Under the pieces are notes generated by a model that searched no databases, was not told the DNA's origin, and saw nothing but the letters and a program-made list of their open reading frames with translations. From Selenomonas sp. WCT3 (GTDB lineage Bacteria > Bacillota > Negativicutes > Selenomonadales > Selenomonadaceae): a stretch of DNA of 64,000 bases. Of this stretch, positions 43,118 through 50,421 are shown in pieces. The DNA lies in assembly GCA_900100835.1 (NCBI GenBank), contig FNCM01000004.1, positions 1-64,000 on the forward strand, given 5' to 3'. Each line of letters begins with the position of its first letter. Position 1 is the first letter of the stretch. Position numbers and translations under genes: made by a program.

Positions 43118-43216
43118 GCAAGGGGAGCTTGCCGATGGGAACATCACAGCAGGCTGAGAGGGAGGTTACGACTCCGACCCATAACCTGATTTGGATAATG
43201 CCAACGTAGGGATGAG
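43118..43216 (+). promoter_or_regulatory. TPP riboswitch (THI box)
   Basis: The conserved parts are present in order: AGGGGAGCTTGCC, the pyrimidine-sensing GGCTGAGAGGGAGG (43152-43165), GACCCATAACCTGATTTGGA and TAATGCCAACGTAGGGA. This RNA binds thiamine pyrophosphate and lowers expression of the genes after it. A terminator lies 24 bases downstream, so control is probably by premature termination. Confidence 0.95.
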
Positions 43217-43239
43217 CGGTGAATGATACGTGTAAACCG

Positions 43240-43273
43240 AAGGGAACTTGCCAATCAGGCAGGTTCCCTTTTT
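43240..43273 (+). terminator. Riboswitch-controlled terminator
   Basis: AAGGGAACTTGCC pairs with GGCAGGTTCCCTTTTT, with a 5-base loop, between the TPP aptamer and thiS. Confidence 0.88.
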
Positions 43274-43299
43274 CGTGCAGGTTTTACAGGAGGATGCAG

Positions 43300-43494
43300 A
43301 TGGTCAGGATAAATGGTGAGGATAAAGCGGCAGCAGGCAAAAGCCTCTGTGATTACCTCCAGGAGGCGGGCTATGACAGCCGGGCGATTGCCGTGGAGTA
43401 CAATGAGATCATCCTGCCGAAGCAGGACTATGAACGGACGGTCTTGCAGGATGGCGATGTGGTGGAAATCGTCTGCTTTATGGGTGGTGGCTGA
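43300..43494 (+). CDS. thiS: Sulfur carrier protein ThiS
   Basis: 64 residues with a ubiquitin-like fold and the C-terminal tail FMGGG, so the Gly-Gly end is exposed without processing. The C-terminus is converted to a thiocarboxylate that donates sulfur to the thiazole. The ATG at 43300 is 6 bases after AGGAGG; the ATG at 43294 abuts that site. It heads the thiamine operon. No thiF is present here, so the E1 enzyme at 46646 or one elsewhere would have to activate it. Confidence 0.92.
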   Translation: MVRINGEDKAAAGKSLCDYLQEAGYDSRAIAVEYNEIILPKQDYERTVLQDGDVVEIVCFMGGG

Positions 43495-43537
43495 GTTGTT
43501 ATCGGTTCGGAAATCGCTTGGAGAGGAGTAATGACAG

Positions 43538-44314
43538 ATGGAAAAACAGGAAGATTGTTTGGTGATTGGCGGGCATAGGTTCCACTCCCGCTTCATCCTG
43601 GGCTCGGGCAAATACTCGCTGCAGCTCATCGAGGCTGCCGTGCGGGATGCCGGGGCGGAAATCGTGACACTGGCCGTGCGCCGGGCCAATACGAAGGAGC
43701 AGGAAAATATCCTTGACTATATCCCAAAAGGCGTGACCCTTTTGCCCAATACCTCGGGGGCGCGCAACGCCGATGAGGCCGTGCGCATCGCGCATTTGGC
43801 CCGGGAGCTTGGCTGCGGGAACTTCGTCAAGATCGAGATCATGCGGGATTCGAAGTACCTGCTGCCCGACAATGCCGAGACTATAAAGGCGACGGAACGG
43901 CTGGCCAAAGAAGGCTTTGTGGTCATGCCCTATATGTATCCGGACCTCAATGTGGCCCGGGACCTGGTGGAGGCAGGGGCGGCGGCCGTGATGCCGCTGG
44001 CGGCGCCAATCGGTTCCAATAAGGGGCTGGCCACGAAAGAGTTCATCCAGATCCTCATCGATGAGATCGACTTGCCGATCATCGTCGATGCCGGCATCGG
44101 CAAGCCCTCCGAGGCCTGTGCAGCCATGGAGATGGGGGCGGCCGCTATCATGGCCAATACGGCGCTGGCCACGGCAGGCAATCTGCCGCTGATGGCCGCA
44201 GCCTTCAAGGACGCCATCGCCGCTGGCCGCAAGGCATATCTGGCGGGCCTGGGCCGCGTGCTGACCCGCGGGGCTGCTGCCTCGGACCCCCTTACTGGCT
44301 TTTTGCACGACTGA
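43538..44314 (+). CDS. thiG: Thiazole synthase ThiG
   Basis: 258 residues, a TIM barrel: [13 protein letters not shown] at the start, [32 protein letters not shown], the Schiff-base Lys in [10 protein letters not shown] (near 97), [17 protein letters not shown] and [20 protein letters not shown]. It joins deoxyxylulose phosphate, dehydroglycine and ThiS thiocarboxylate into the thiazole phosphate. It lies 43 bases after thiS and 11 before thiH. GGAGAGGAG is upstream. Confidence 0.95.
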   Translation: MEKQEDCLVIGGHRFHSRFILGSGKYSLQLIEAAVRDAGAEIVTLAVRRANTKEQENILDYIPKGVTLLPNTSGARNADEAVRIAHLARELGCGNFVKIEIMRDSKYLLPDNAETIKATERLAKEGFVVMPYMYPDLNVARDLVEAGAAAVMPLAAPIGSNKGLATKEFIQILIDEIDLPIIVDAGIGKPSEACAAMEMGAAAIMANTALATAGNLPLMAAAFKDAIAAGRKAYLAGLGRVLTRGAAASDPLTGFLHD

Positions 44315-44325
44315 GGAGGCGCGTC

Positions 44326-45576
44326 ATGGAAAATCAGTTTTTTGTCGACTCGGAAAAACTAAGCGAAGGGGCACTGGCCAAGAAGCATCAGCTGGAACAA
44401 GATCCAGCCAGCCGTAAGGACCCGCTGGAATACTTCCCCGATATGGAGCAGATCGATTCGCCAGTAAGGGCGCGGGTCATCGCGGCGATGGAGGCCTACG
44501 ATTACGCTTCCTATACGGCCGCTGATGTGCGGCGGGCGCTCAATCATGACAGCTGCACGGTGGAGGATTTCAAGGCCTTGCTGTCGCCAGCGGCGCAGCC
44601 CTTCCTCGAGGAGATGGCCGCGCGGGCACGGCTGGAAACAAGCCGTCATTTCGGCAACACGGTCTATCTGTTCACGCCGCTCTACATCGCCAACTACTGT
44701 GAGAATTACTGCGTCTACTGCGGCTTCAACTGCTACAATGACATCAAGCGCTTGCAGCTCGATGCAGGGCAGATCGAGCATGAGATGCAGGTCATCGCTT
44801 CATCGGGCATGGAGGAAATCCTGCTGCTCACTGGGGAGAGCAAGACCAAATCCAATGTTTCCTATATTGGTGAGGCCTGCAAGCTGGCGCGCAAGTATTT
44901 CAAGAACGTGGGCCTGGAAATCTATCCCGTCAACACCGAGGATTACAGATACCTTCACGAATGCGGGGCCGATTATGTCACGGTGTTTCAGGAGACCTAT
45001 GACCTCAAGAAATATGAGACGCTGCATCTTCTGGGCCATAAGCGCGTCTGGCCTTACCGCTTTGAGGCCCAGGAACGCGCCTTGCGCGGCGGCATGCGCG
45101 GCGTCGGTTTTTCGGCGCTTTTGGGACTGTCGGATTTCCGCAAGGATGCACTGGCTACGGCACTGCATGTCTATTATCTGCAGCGCAAGTATCCCCAGGC
45201 GGAGTTTTCCCTTTCCTGTCCGCGCCTGCGGCCCATCATCAACAACGATAAGATCAATCCGCTGGATGTCGGCGAGCGGCAGCTCTGCCAGATCCTCTGC
45301 GCCTATCGCATCTTCCTGCCCTTTGCCGGCATAACGGTATCCTCCCGGGAGAGTGCCGCCTTCCGCAACGGCATTGCCAAGATCTGCGCGACGAAGATTT
45401 CTGCGGGGGTGTCCACGGGCATTGGGGACCATGAGGAAAAATATACAGGCAAGGATGAAGAGGGAACCGGTGATGAGCAGTTTGAAATCTGCGATACCCG
45501 CAGTCTTGAGGCCATGTATGCCGATATGGCCGCCGAGGGCTTGCAGCCGGTGCTCAATGACTATCTCTATGTTTAA
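44326..45576 (+). CDS. thiH: 2-iminoacetate synthase ThiH (radical SAM)
   Basis: 416 residues. The radical-SAM cluster motif is CENYCVYC (CxxxCxxC, near 125-132) followed by GFNCYNDIKR. Other ThiH features are LTGESKTKSNVSYI, EIYPVNTEDYRYLHECGADYVTVFQETYD and YRFEAQERALRGGMRGVG. It cleaves tyrosine to dehydroglycine for ThiG, the anaerobic route. GAGGAGG precedes the ATG. Its last codons overlap the ATG of the next gene (45569). Confidence 0.95.
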   Translation: MENQFFVDSEKLSEGALAKKHQLEQDPASRKDPLEYFPDMEQIDSPVRARVIAAMEAYDYASYTAADVRRALNHDSCTVEDFKALLSPAAQPFLEEMAARARLETSRHFGNTVYLFTPLYIANYCENYCVYCGFNCYNDIKRLQLDAGQIEHEMQVIASSGMEEILLLTGESKTKSNVSYIGEACKLARKYFKNVGLEIYPVNTEDYRYLHECGADYVTVFQETYDLKKYETLHLLGHKRVWPYRFEAQERALRGGMRGVGFSALLGLSDFRKDALATALHVYYLQRKYPQAEFSLSCPRLRPIINNDKINPLDVGERQLCQILCAYRIFLPFAGITVSSRESAAFRNGIAKICATKISAGVSTGIGDHEEKYTGKDEEGTGDEQFEICDTRSLEAMYADMAAEGLQPVLNDYLYV

Positions 45577-46213
45577 GCAAAAGATTGACCAGTCCATAAT
45601 TGACAAGTCAGGATTTGACCGGTCAAATGTTGACTTGTCAAAAGTCATCGCCATTACGAACCGTAAGTTATGTACCGAGGATTTTTATGCGCGGTTGGCG
45701 TGGATTGCCGCCCAGGGCCCTAGGGCCATCGTCCTGCGGGAAAAGGATTTGGCTGCGGTCGAGTATGAACAGCTGGCTCGTGACGTCAGGGGAATTGGCC
45801 GGCAGTACGGCGTGCCAGTAATCCTGCATGGCCAGGCGGAGGTGGCTGCAAGGCTGCGGGCGGACGGCCTGCACCTGCCACTTCCCAAGCTACGGCAGCT
45901 CTCCGCTAAGGTGCGGTCAGGCTGGCAAGTCCTTGGCACTTCCTGCCATTCCCTAGATGAGGTTGAGGAGGCCCAGCGCCTTGGCTGCTCCTATCTGGTG
46001 GCGGGGCATATCTATGAAACAGACTGCAAGCAGGGCCTTCCGGGACGGGGCTTGGATTTCTTGCAGGCGGCCTGCCAGGCGTCAGCACTTCCTGTCTATG
46101 CCATCGGCGGCATCACGCCGGCAAGGCTGGCGGCGGTGCTGGCCGCCGGGGCAGCTGGTGCTTGTGTGATGAGCGGATTGATGCAGGGCGAGACCTGGCT
46201 TTACAAAAAATAA
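45569..46213 (+). CDS. ThiE/TenI-like protein with repeat-encoded N-terminal extension
   Basis: 214 residues from ATG 45569, which overlaps the thiH stop; ATG at 45557 is an alternative and neither has a clear Shine-Dalgarno site. From about residue 27 it follows the thiamine-phosphate synthase/TenI barrel: VIAITNRKL, AIVLREKDL, VILHGQAEVAARLRADGLHLP, VLGTSCHSLDEVEEAQRLGCSYLVAGHIYET and YAIGGITPARLAAVLAAGAAGACVMSGLM. Residues 6-25 are four 5-residue repeats (IDQSI, IDKSG, FDRSN, VDLSK) encoded by four 15-bp DNA units. It may make thiamine phosphate, or aromatise the thiazole as TenI does. Confidence 0.82.
   Translation: MFKQKIDQSIIDKSGFDRSNVDLSKVIAITNRKLCTEDFYARLAWIAAQGPRAIVLREKDLAAVEYEQLARDVRGIGRQYGVPVILHGQAEVAARLRADGLHLPLPKLRQLSAKVRSGWQVLGTSCHSLDEVEEAQRLGCSYLVAGHIYETDCKQGLPGRGLDFLQAACQASALPVYAIGGITPARLAAVLAAGAAGACVMSGLMQGETWLYKK
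45585..45644 (+). repeat. Four 15-bp tandem units of the TTGACnnGTC palindrome
   Basis: The units start at 45585, 45600, 45615 and 45630: TTGACCAGTCCATAA, TTGACAAGTCAGGAT, TTGACCGGTCAAATG and TTGACTTGTCAAAAG. The period is exactly 15, so the frame of the thiE-like gene is kept. Units 3 and 4 contain the full palindrome TTGACnnGTCAA that recurs in terminators at 26711, 55166, 55179, 62378 and 62390. Confidence 0.9.
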
Positions 46214-46220
46214 AAAATAG

Positions 46221-46249
46221 TTGACATTTCGTAGGCGTTGTTGTAAGAT
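46221..46249 (+). promoter_or_regulatory. Promoter of the thiocarboxylate sulfur operon
   Basis: TTGACA (46221-46226), a 17-base spacer and TAAGAT (46244-46249), eight bases after the thiE-like gene. It would give a leader of about 185 bases carrying the conserved element B. Confidence 0.75.
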
Positions 46250-46284
46250 ATCACTATCGATTTGAAAAACATATCGGTTTAATA

Positions 46285-46418
46285 TGATTGAACGGTGTCA
46301 CCGTAGGTCATTCGATAAACGGAAGCCTATGGGAAACGCTCAGGGCATGGAATATAACGGTGGAATCTTTTCACAGGTTGTATTTATGGATAACTCGGCG
46401 TTTCTCATAGGCTTTTTC
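46285..46418 (+). promoter_or_regulatory. Conserved sulfur-operon leader B (riboswitch-like, ends in a terminator)
   Basis: It shares with leader A the blocks TGATTGAACGG (46285-46295), CACCG, AGGTCATTCGA (46305-46315), AAACGgAAGCCTATGG (to 46332). ACGGTG/CACCGT make a 6-bp hairpin where leader A has a shorter one. AAGCCTATG and GAAACGC (46323-46339) pair with GCGTTTC and CATAGGCTT (46398-46414), ending in TTTTT. The hcyS-like gene starts 22 bases later. Confidence 0.75.
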
Positions 46419-46439
46419 TAGTACGTGGAGGTAGAGAAA

Positions 46440-46649
46440 ATGAAACTGACGGTTAATGGCGAAGCTTTGGAAATCGAGAAATCCATCAATGTAAGAGAAC
46501 TGCTGGTGGTGGCAAAGGCTGACCAGCCGGAATATGTAACGGTGCAGCTGAATGGCGAGTTTGTCGACCATTCGGGTTTTGACAATACCTTTGTGGGAGA
46601 TGGCGATACGGTGGAATTCCTGTACTTCATGGGAGGCGGTGCAAGATGA
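46440..46649 (+). CDS. Sulfur-carrier protein with capped C-terminus (HcyS-like)
   Basis: 69 residues of the ThiS/MoaD fold: KLTVNGEALEIEKSINVREL at the start and DGDTVEFLYFMGGGAR at the end. Carriers that work directly end in Gly-Gly; here Ala-Arg follows GGG, so the tail must be trimmed first. The JAMM protease encoded two genes later is the likely trimming enzyme, as HcyD is for HcyS of Wolinella succinogenes (established there with a single extra residue, as I recall). GGAGG lies 8 bases before the ATG. It overlaps the E1 gene (ATGA). Confidence 0.87.
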   Translation: MKLTVNGEALEIEKSINVRELLVVAKADQPEYVTVQLNGEFVDHSGFDNTFVGDGDTVEFLYFMGGGAR

Positions 46650-47467
46650 GTGTCAGCTTGACGAATGAACAGATTGAGCGCTATTCCCGCCATATCATCC
46701 TGCAGCAGGTGGGCGGCAAGGGCCAGGAAAAACTGCTGGGGGGCAAGGTGCTGGTCATCGGCACTGGCGGCCTTGGTGCCCCGGCGGCCATGTATCTGGC
46801 TGCCGCCGGCGTTGGCCAGATTGGCCTGGTGGATTTCGATGTGGTTGACCTTTCCAATCTGCAGCGCCAGATCATCCATCAGACGAAGGATGTGGGCAAG
46901 CCCAAAATCCAGTCGGGCAAGGAGACCATCGCTGAGATGAATCCCGATGTAACGGTCCATACCTATAATGAACTGGTGACTTCGGCCAATATCCGCGACA
47001 TCATCCGGGATCAGGATTACGATTTCATCATCGATGGCACGGATAATTTCCCGGCGAAGTTCCTGATCAACGATGCCTGTGTCATGGAACAGAAGGCTTA
47101 CTCCCATGCGGGAATCATCCGGTTCCAGGGACAGCTTATGACCTATGTGCCGGGACAGGGGCCTTGCTACCGCTGCGTATTCCCGACGATGCCGCCGAAG
47201 GACGCGGTACCCACCTGCCGCCAGGCAGGCGTGCTCGGCGTCATGGGCGGTATCATCGGCACCTTGCAGGCAACGGAGGCCCTCAAGTATATCCTCGGTG
47301 TCGGCGATTTGCTCAATGGTTATCTGCTGACTTATGATGCGCTGACCATGACCTTCCGCAAGGTCAAGATTCCCCGCAACCACGATTGCGCGGTCTGCAG
47401 TGACCATCCGACCATCACGGAACTGGTGGATTATGAGCAGCCGGCCTGCGACCTGCGCAATCATTAA
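46646..47467 (+). CDS. E1-like adenylyltransferase activating the sulfur carrier (HcyF/MoeB/ThiF family)
   Basis: 273 residues: IERYSRHIILQQVGGKGQEKLLGG at the start, nucleotide loop VIGTGGLGAPAAMYLAAAGVG, GLVDFDVVDLSNLQRQIIH, DGTDNFPAKFLINDAC, and Zn-binding CYRC (near 173) and CAVC (near 249). A Cys in VPTCRQAGVLG is at the usual catalytic position. It adenylates the Gly-Gly end of the carrier so that sulfide can form a thiocarboxylate. Translation is coupled to the carrier by ATGA. Confidence 0.92.
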   Translation: MSVSLTNEQIERYSRHIILQQVGGKGQEKLLGGKVLVIGTGGLGAPAAMYLAAAGVGQIGLVDFDVVDLSNLQRQIIHQTKDVGKPKIQSGKETIAEMNPDVTVHTYNELVTSANIRDIIRDQDYDFIIDGTDNFPAKFLINDACVMEQKAYSHAGIIRFQGQLMTYVPGQGPCYRCVFPTMPPKDAVPTCRQAGVLGVMGGIIGTLQATEALKYILGVGDLLNGYLLTYDALTMTFRKVKIPRNHDCAVCSDHPTITELVDYEQPACDLRNH

Positions 47468-47479
47468 GGAGGGAGTGCG

Positions 47480-47893
47480 ATGGTGATTGACCTGAAATTA
47501 ACAGATTATCTGGAAATGGTGCGCCATGCCCGCGCCACAGCTCCCATTGAGGATTGCGGGCTGTTGGGCGGCCGGATTGAAGGCGATGTCAAGAAAGTGG
47601 AGAAGGTCTTTTATCTGACGAATACCGACCAAAGCGAGGAGCATTTTTCCCTGGACCCCAAGGAGCAGTTTGCGGCGGTCAAGGAACTGCGCGAGCAGGG
47701 CCTCGTGCTCCTGGGCAATTGGCACAGCCATCCGGCCAGTCCCTCCCGCCCTAGTGAGGAGGACAAGCGGCTGGCCTTCGATACCCAGGCAAGCTATTTT
47801 ATTTTATCCCTAAATGGCGGTGAGCCGGTGCTCAACAGTTTCCAGGTCAGCCGCGATAAAGTGGTGACGAAGGAAGATTTGCGGATTCGCTGA
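47480..47893 (+). CDS. JAMM/MPN+ metalloprotease (HcyD/Mec-like)
   Basis: 137 residues. The JAMM active site is complete: Glu24 in EDCGLLGG, then H82-x-H84-P and S92-x-x-D95 in HSHPASPSRPSEED. Relatives are Mec of Mycobacterium, which frees cysteine from the CysO adduct, and HcyD of Wolinella, which trims HcyS and frees homocysteine. The capped carrier and the sulfhydrylase in the same operon favour the HcyD role. GGAGGG precedes the start. Confidence 0.9.
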   Translation: MVIDLKLTDYLEMVRHARATAPIEDCGLLGGRIEGDVKKVEKVFYLTNTDQSEEHFSLDPKEQFAAVKELREQGLVLLGNWHSHPASPSRPSEEDKRLAFDTQASYFILSLNGGEPVLNSFQVSRDKVVTKEDLRIR

Positions 47894-47923
47894 TGATATG
47901 TGTGATATTTAGGAGGAATTACG

Positions 47924-48784
47924 ATGGCAGTGGATTATAAAGAGCTCAAAAAGGGCGGCTTCATGCGGCAGAGACAGAAGGATTGTTTTTCCATGCGCCT
48001 CAAGTCCGTGGGCGGTCACTTTACGGCGGCCCAGCTGGCCACCGTGCAGCAGGTGGCGGAGAAGTTCGGTCAGGGCTATGTGCATCTGACGAGCCGGCAG
48101 GGCATCGAAATCCCTTTCATCAACGTGCAGGATATTGATGACGTCAAGAAAGCCCTGAAAGCAGGCGGCGTGGAGGTAGGCGTCTGCGGCCCGCGGGTGC
48201 GCACGATTACGGCCTGCCAGGGAGCGGCTGTCTGCCCCTCCGGTCTCATCGATACGGTCAAGCTGGCCAATGAATTTGATAAGCGCTATGGCGGCCGCGA
48301 GCTGCCCCATAAATTTAAGTTCGGTTTCACGGGCTGCCACAACAACTGCTTGAAAGCCGAGGAAAACGATATGGGCATCAAGGGCGGCGTGCGTCCTGAG
48401 TGGAAATCGGATGCTTGTATCTACTGTGGTGTTTGTGGGGCTGTGTGTCCCGAGAAAGCCATCGAAGTGGATAAGGGGGGCAAGAAATTGACGCTGGCTT
48501 TAGAGAAATGCGTTTACTGCGGCAAGTGCATCAAGAGCTGCCCCACCGATGCCTGGACGGGCGAGAATGGCTTTGTCGTTTCGTTTGGCGGGCTCTATGG
48601 CAACCGCATTGCCGTCGGCCGTCATTTCCTGCCGATTATTTTTGATGAAGAGAAACTCTACGAGATTGTCGATGTCGCCTTGAAATTCTTTGAGGACAAC
48701 GCGAAGCCCAGTGAGCGGTTTGCCAATTGCCTGGACCGCGTGGGTTGGGAGAAGTTTGAGCAGGCAGTGGAGGAAGTATTATGA
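47924..48784 (+). CDS. Small ferredoxin-type sulfite reductase
   Basis: 286 residues with one NIR/SIR repeat. Siroheme-[4Fe-4S] cysteines are C98, C104 (Cx5C) and C138, C142 (Cx3C). Inserted after these are two ferredoxin motifs, C165-C168-C171-C175 and C196-C199-C202-C206. The layout is that of small anaerobic-type sulfite reductases, about half the size of CysI. It reduces the sulfite made by AprAB to sulfide by six electrons. It is inside the thiocarboxylate operon, which points to sulfide delivery to the carrier. AGGAGG precedes the ATG. Confidence 0.9.
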   Translation: MAVDYKELKKGGFMRQRQKDCFSMRLKSVGGHFTAAQLATVQQVAEKFGQGYVHLTSRQGIEIPFINVQDIDDVKKALKAGGVEVGVCGPRVRTITACQGAAVCPSGLIDTVKLANEFDKRYGGRELPHKFKFGFTGCHNNCLKAEENDMGIKGGVRPEWKSDACIYCGVCGAVCPEKAIEVDKGGKKLTLALEKCVYCGKCIKSCPTDAWTGENGFVVSFGGLYGNRIAVGRHFLPIIFDEEKLYEIVDVALKFFEDNAKPSERFANCLDRVGWEKFEQAVEEVL

Positions 48785-49035
48785 GTGAAGCATGGAAGAT
48801 TGATGATACGATTGACATCACCGATGTCGTTTGTCCGATTACGTTCGTGAAGGTCAAGATGGCCCTCGAAGATTTGGACGATGGGCAGATTCTGGGCGTT
48901 CATCTCAATGAAGGCGAGCCCATCCAGAACGTGCCGCGCAGCCTGAAAGATGAAGGGCATAAGGTCCTGTCGGTCAGCCAGGCCGCCGATGGCACCTATG
49001 ACCTCGTCGTGCAAAAAGGTGGGCGGGAGTTATGA
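48781..49035 (+). CDS. TusA/SirA-like sulfur-transfer protein
   Basis: 84 residues with the TusA-family motif CPITFVK (C18, P19, K24). The Cys of such proteins carries persulfide sulfur. It overlaps the reductase and the sulfhydrylase genes by ATGA at both ends, so the three are made together. In the Wolinella-type homocysteine system a SirA-like protein is also encoded in the cluster. Its exact step, perhaps passing sulfide or persulfide from sulfite reductase to the carrier, is inferred. Confidence 0.87.
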   Translation: MSEAWKIDDTIDITDVVCPITFVKVKMALEDLDDGQILGVHLNEGEPIQNVPRSLKDEGHKVLSVSQAADGTYDLVVQKGGREL

Positions 49036-50261
49036 GATTCACGACCCGGCTGCTGCACGATTCTTTTGGCCCCGATAAGGCCACAGGAGCGGTGACGCAG
49101 CCCCTTTACCAGAGTACGGCCTTTTATCAGGAAACGGCCGAAGATATGGAAAAGATCTTTGCCGGGCGTAAGCCCGGTTTTGTCTACACCCGGGTGGGCA
49201 ATCCGACCATTGCCAGCTTTGAGATGCGCATCCGCTCCCTGGAGGGCGGTGTCGGCGCTGTGGCCTGTGCTTCGGGTATGGCGGCGGTTTCTCAGGCAGT
49301 ACTCAATGTCGTTTCTCAGGGGGATGAGATTGTGGCCTCGGGGGGCCTTTATGGCGGCACGAGTTCGATTTTCCGGGATCTTGCGGAATTTGGTATTAGG
49401 GTGCACTATGCCAAGGGGGATGCGCCGGAAGATTTTGCGGAGCTTATCACGGAGCGCACGCGGCTCCTCTATGTGGAGACCATCGGCAATCCAAAACTCA
49501 ATGTGGTGGATATCGAGGCGCTGGCAAAGCTGGCACACAGCTATGATATTCCGCTGTTTGTGGACAACACCGTCACGACGCCCTATCTTTGCCAGCCGCT
49601 TTCCTTAGGCGCCGATGTGGTGATCCATTCGACCTCGAAAGCCCTGAATGGCAATGGCAATTCCGTGGGGGGCATTGTCATCAGCGGCGGCCGTTTCAAG
49701 TGGGATCCGGCGCGGTTTCCGAAGTTCCGCCAGTTCCAGTTCGGCCCCATGAGTTTCAGCGTGCGGCTGCGCATGCGCATGGTCACCGACTATGGCGGCT
49801 GCATGGCACCCTTCAATGCCTATCTGACGGGCATCGGCCTCGATACGCTGGCTTTGCGCTTGGATAGAGCCTGTACGAATGCGCGGGAACTGGCCAGCTT
49901 TTTGCAGGCACAGGGGCTTACGGTCAATTATCCAGGCCTTGCCGATAGTCCCTGGCATGAGATTGCGGCCAAGCAGTTTGGCGGTCATTTCGGCACGCTT
50001 TTGACGGTGCGGCTTGGCAGCAAGGAACGAGCCTATCGATTCATCAACGCACTGCAGTATGCCCTCAATGTCTCCAATATCGGCGATGCCCGCACGCTGG
50101 TCGTCCATCCGGCTTCGACGATTTTTGCCCATGCCAGTGAGGCGGAAAAGGACTATGCCGGTGTCACCAGCGACCTGGTACGCATAAGCGTTGGTCTGGA
50201 GGATGCGGAGGATCTGCTGGCGGATTTTGGGCAGGCGCTGGCGAAGCTGGCTGAGTCATGA
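49032..50261 (+). CDS. O-acetylhomoserine sulfhydrylase-like PLP enzyme (MetY family)
   Basis: 409 residues of the Cys/Met-metabolism PLP family. It begins RFTTRLLHDSFGPDKATGAVTQPLYQSTAF and has YTRVGNPT, ACASGMAAVSQAV, VDNTVTTPYLCQP and the Schiff-base Lys in IHSTSKALNGNGN (near 204). It ends with SVGLEDAEDLLADF. MetY enzymes make homocysteine from O-acetylhomoserine and sulfide; in the carrier-dependent route the thiocarboxylate is the sulfur donor. It is the last gene of the operon. Confidence 0.88.
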   Translation: MRFTTRLLHDSFGPDKATGAVTQPLYQSTAFYQETAEDMEKIFAGRKPGFVYTRVGNPTIASFEMRIRSLEGGVGAVACASGMAAVSQAVLNVVSQGDEIVASGGLYGGTSSIFRDLAEFGIRVHYAKGDAPEDFAELITERTRLLYVETIGNPKLNVVDIEALAKLAHSYDIPLFVDNTVTTPYLCQPLSLGADVVIHSTSKALNGNGNSVGGIVISGGRFKWDPARFPKFRQFQFGPMSFSVRLRMRMVTDYGGCMAPFNAYLTGIGLDTLALRLDRACTNARELASFLQAQGLTVNYPGLADSPWHEIAAKQFGGHFGTLLTVRLGSKERAYRFINALQYALNVSNIGDARTLVVHPASTIFAHASEAEKDYAGVTSDLVRISVGLEDAEDLLADFGQALAKLAES

Positions 50262-50283
50262 GGAGGCTGTGAAACGGTTTTGA

Positions 50284-50312
50284 TTGACAGATATACGTCT
50301 GTATGCTACCAT
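50284..50312 (+). promoter_or_regulatory. cysE promoter with small inverted repeat in the spacer
   Basis: Perfect TTGACA (50284-50289), a 17-base spacer and TACCAT (50307-50312). ACAGA and TCTGT (50287-50302) form a small inverted repeat between the two boxes. Confidence 0.75.
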
Positions 50313-50341
50313 GAAACAAGAATCCAATGCATGGACAAATC

Positions 50342-50387
50342 AAAGGGTTCCGAATCCTGTTTTGGTCAGGTTTTGGAACTTTTTTTG
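50342..50387 (+). terminator. Attenuator-like terminator in the cysE leader
   Basis: AAAGGGTTCC (50342-50351) pairs with GGAACTTTTTTT (50375-50386); an inner CCTG/CAGG pair extends the fold. It sits between the promoter and the cysE ATG, so a full transcript needs read-through. Confidence 0.7.
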
Positions 50388-50421
50388 TATAGAAAACGAT
50401 ATTACCAGAAGAGGTACTGAT

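Noticed and set aside
45585..45644. Short CRISPR array or remnant
   Set aside because: The units are contiguous 15-bp repeats without spacers and lie within a coding frame.
50284..50421. N-terminal extension of CysE by 46 codons
   Set aside because: These in-frame codons overlap the promoter and terminator hairpin and lack a ribosome site. ATG 50422 has AGAGG upstream and gives the usual CysE start.
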